The notes beneath the pieces are model-generated. The model was given only the letters and a program-made list of their open reading frames with translations, did not search any database and was not told the origin of the DNA. A stretch of 34,876 nucleotides of DNA from contig JAIPMN010011721.1 in NCBI GenBank assembly GCA_020650975.1, forward strand, positions 1-34,876, in the 5' to 3' direction. The translations under genes and the position numbers were made by a program. Numbering within the stretch: the first letter of the stretch is position 1; each line of letters opens with the position of its first letter. Of this stretch, positions 33,606-34,876 are shown piece by piece. Source of the stretch: Apostichopus californicus (Eukaryota; Echinodermata; Holothuroidea; Aspidochirotida; Stichopodidae).

Positions 33606-33876
33606 TTGCGAAGTTCGGACACCTGGTCCCACAGTGTGGCGCTGGTGATAAAATTGGTGGCGCAGTTGCTCTTTCAGTAATTATAACAGACTTCATAGAT
33701 CTCCGTCATTTTATTGACAAATATGTAAGTACTTACTTGCACACGGGTCATTTTGGAGGGAAAATAACTGTAGCTTCGTACTTTTTGGTGAAATTTGGCT
33801 CTTCCTGTAGGTTGTCATGGTGAAATCGTGTATTTCTTAGGGGTGTCCGAACTTCGCAGTGTTCCGAACTTCGCAA
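33606..33876. mobile_element. Short TA-flanked foldback element (MITE-like)
   Basis: TTGCGAAGTTCGGACACC at 33606-33623 is answered on the right by inverted GGTGTCCGAACTTCGCA (33842-33858) and again by TCCGAACTTCGCAA (33863-33876). TA lies directly outside both ends (33604-33605, 33877-33878). The 271-bp size, lack of coding capacity and TA flanks suggest a Tc1/mariner-type MITE with one terminus duplicated. Confidence 0.65.
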
Positions 33877-34795
33877 TACTGACTATAGTAGTAGTAGTGC
33901 TAACGTTATTGTTAGGCTTAGCAACAAGGTTTCTTCTGTTAGTGTCAACATTGGACGCTTTACGCTTCGGTTCTTCGTTGAAGCACCTCGATAAGGTTGC
34001 TGACATTGACTCTAGCTCAAAATTAAGCTCAAAATTAATCCCTAAGTCATTCATGTTACTCGAAGTATTTAGCTGGATGATTTAAGAAGTACGTACAGTG
34101 TGTATTGAGACTCGGTGTGTGAAAACATATACAGTACTACTGCTGTAACTAATTGCAAGTAGGCTATATATACTGTACAGTCTTCTTTTGCAATTTGGAA
34201 CATTTCTTTGCCCATAAACATATTTGCATATACTCAGAGCAACGTTACACCATGTCTTCATTTCCTTTAAGTATGACTTCATGATTGCCACGGCAACAAA
34301 CCAGTGTTTGTCTAACATTTCGATCCTGAAGCAATTCTCCTCTCAATACACTCGACCAGTCTCGAATCGCATTCGAGACTGGTCCAGTAAACAGAAAGTT
34401 GGTTTAGGCATTTATGAATCACATATAAAAGAGATGTCTGATCTTGATAACACAAGAAAAGTTATCCTGTTCAACAGAAATTTGCCAGGTTGATACAATC
34501 TGTCAATATTAACTCTTTATCACCTGCTGCATGGATTTAAATTTACCATTATGAGTGACTGAAGTAAACTTATCTGGGACCATCTGAAAGTGACTTTACA
34601 CACAAGAAGGATTGGAAAGGGAGCAAATCCAGTTTTACATGAGCTGTTTTGAGGTTGAAATGTCTTGTGAGATAACGTTAATTCTTCTTGGATGCGTATG
34701 CGTATTCCTGTAGCTGACTTAATATATATAGAAAAAATATAGGTGTCGCATAGTTCTGGGTAATACCTTCATTGAATGTTTAACCTATTCCTTGA
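33877..34795. other. Non-coding, one hairpin
   Basis: No recognisable gene. An 89-codon open frame at 34224-34493 has no domain pattern and runs through the perfect hairpin at 34354-34384. Confidence 0.5.
34354..34384. repeat. Perfect 14-bp hairpin
   Basis: GACCAGTCTCGAAT and ATTCGAGACTGGTC are separated by a 3-nt loop CGC. It is not obviously part of the flanking repeats. It could be a transposon fold, a structured RNA stem or a cruciform. Confidence 0.9.
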
Positions 34796-34876
34796 TGATT
34801 CCTTGCGGAAGGCCGAAGGAATCTATGCGACGGTGATGGCGTGTGTGTGTATGTATGAGGGGGGGGGGGGGGCGTG
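34796..34876 (+). repeat. Left end of the 12-bp-TIR repeat family, cut by window edge
   Basis: TGATTCCTTGCGGAAGGCCGAAGGAATCTATGCGAC..GTGAT closely matches 403-446, including the small stem GATTCCTT / AAGGAATC and the following GT-rich stretch. It runs into a G14 tract and the window end. Confidence 0.75.

Noticed and set aside
34224..34493. 89-codon frame on the + strand
   Set aside because: No domain pattern, no splice context, and it runs through a perfect hairpin; treated as chance.

Overview
The window looks like animal nuclear DNA. It is AT-rich and intron-dominated, with small coding exons and dense repeats. Isolated exons each encode one EGF-like module, all in splice phase 1-1, and two DIRS1-type tyrosine-recombinase retrotransposons are present. 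Together with frequent poly-G runs, short foldback elements and TIR-bounded repeats, this fits a marine invertebrate deuterostome, most likely an echinoderm. The taxon is inference; no sequence here fixes the species.

Layout. At 404-1172 lies a 12-bp-TIR repeat with two internal tandem copies; its end reappears at the window's right edge (34796). Four EGF exons on the + strand (2071, 4715, 5953, 6725) are separated by empty introns. A decayed, internally deleted DIRS-like element sits at 7539-10448 in the same orientation as the exons. From 10449 to 14990 there are dispersed repeats, a minus-strand non-LTR 3' end, and a block with no recognised content (12641-13700). From 14991 to 17215 a locally duplicated array carries calcium-binding EGF exons: two complete, three truncated, and a 10-N assembly gap flanked by near-identical sequence. 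At 18372-19284 a degraded Ty3/gypsy-like gag-protease fragment lies between direct repeats. A last EGF exon (19917) is split by a 2.33-kb element with 16-bp perfect TIRs (20040-22369). A 440-bp tandem duplication follows (23720-24551).

The second DIRS-like element (about 25067-31967) is nearly full length. It has perfect 123-bp inverted terminal repeats, a broken gag, a broken RT/RNase H/methyltransferase-like region, an open tyrosine-recombinase frame with the catalytic residues in place, an internal complementary region matching both outer ends, and a 20-bp minisatellite. After it come a 169-bp palindrome with TGACGTCA cores, a 271-bp TA-flanked foldback element and a perfect 14-bp hairpin.

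How it works together. The host content is a fragment of one multi-EGF extracellular or membrane-protein gene; neither its start nor its end is visible, so it is not named. All other coding potential belongs to mobile elements. The most informative points are the young DIRS copy whose recombinase frame is open while its polyprotein is not, a stem-preserving hairpin difference between the two DIRS ITRs, the transposon inside an EGF exon, and a truncated but splice-compatible half-EGF exon.
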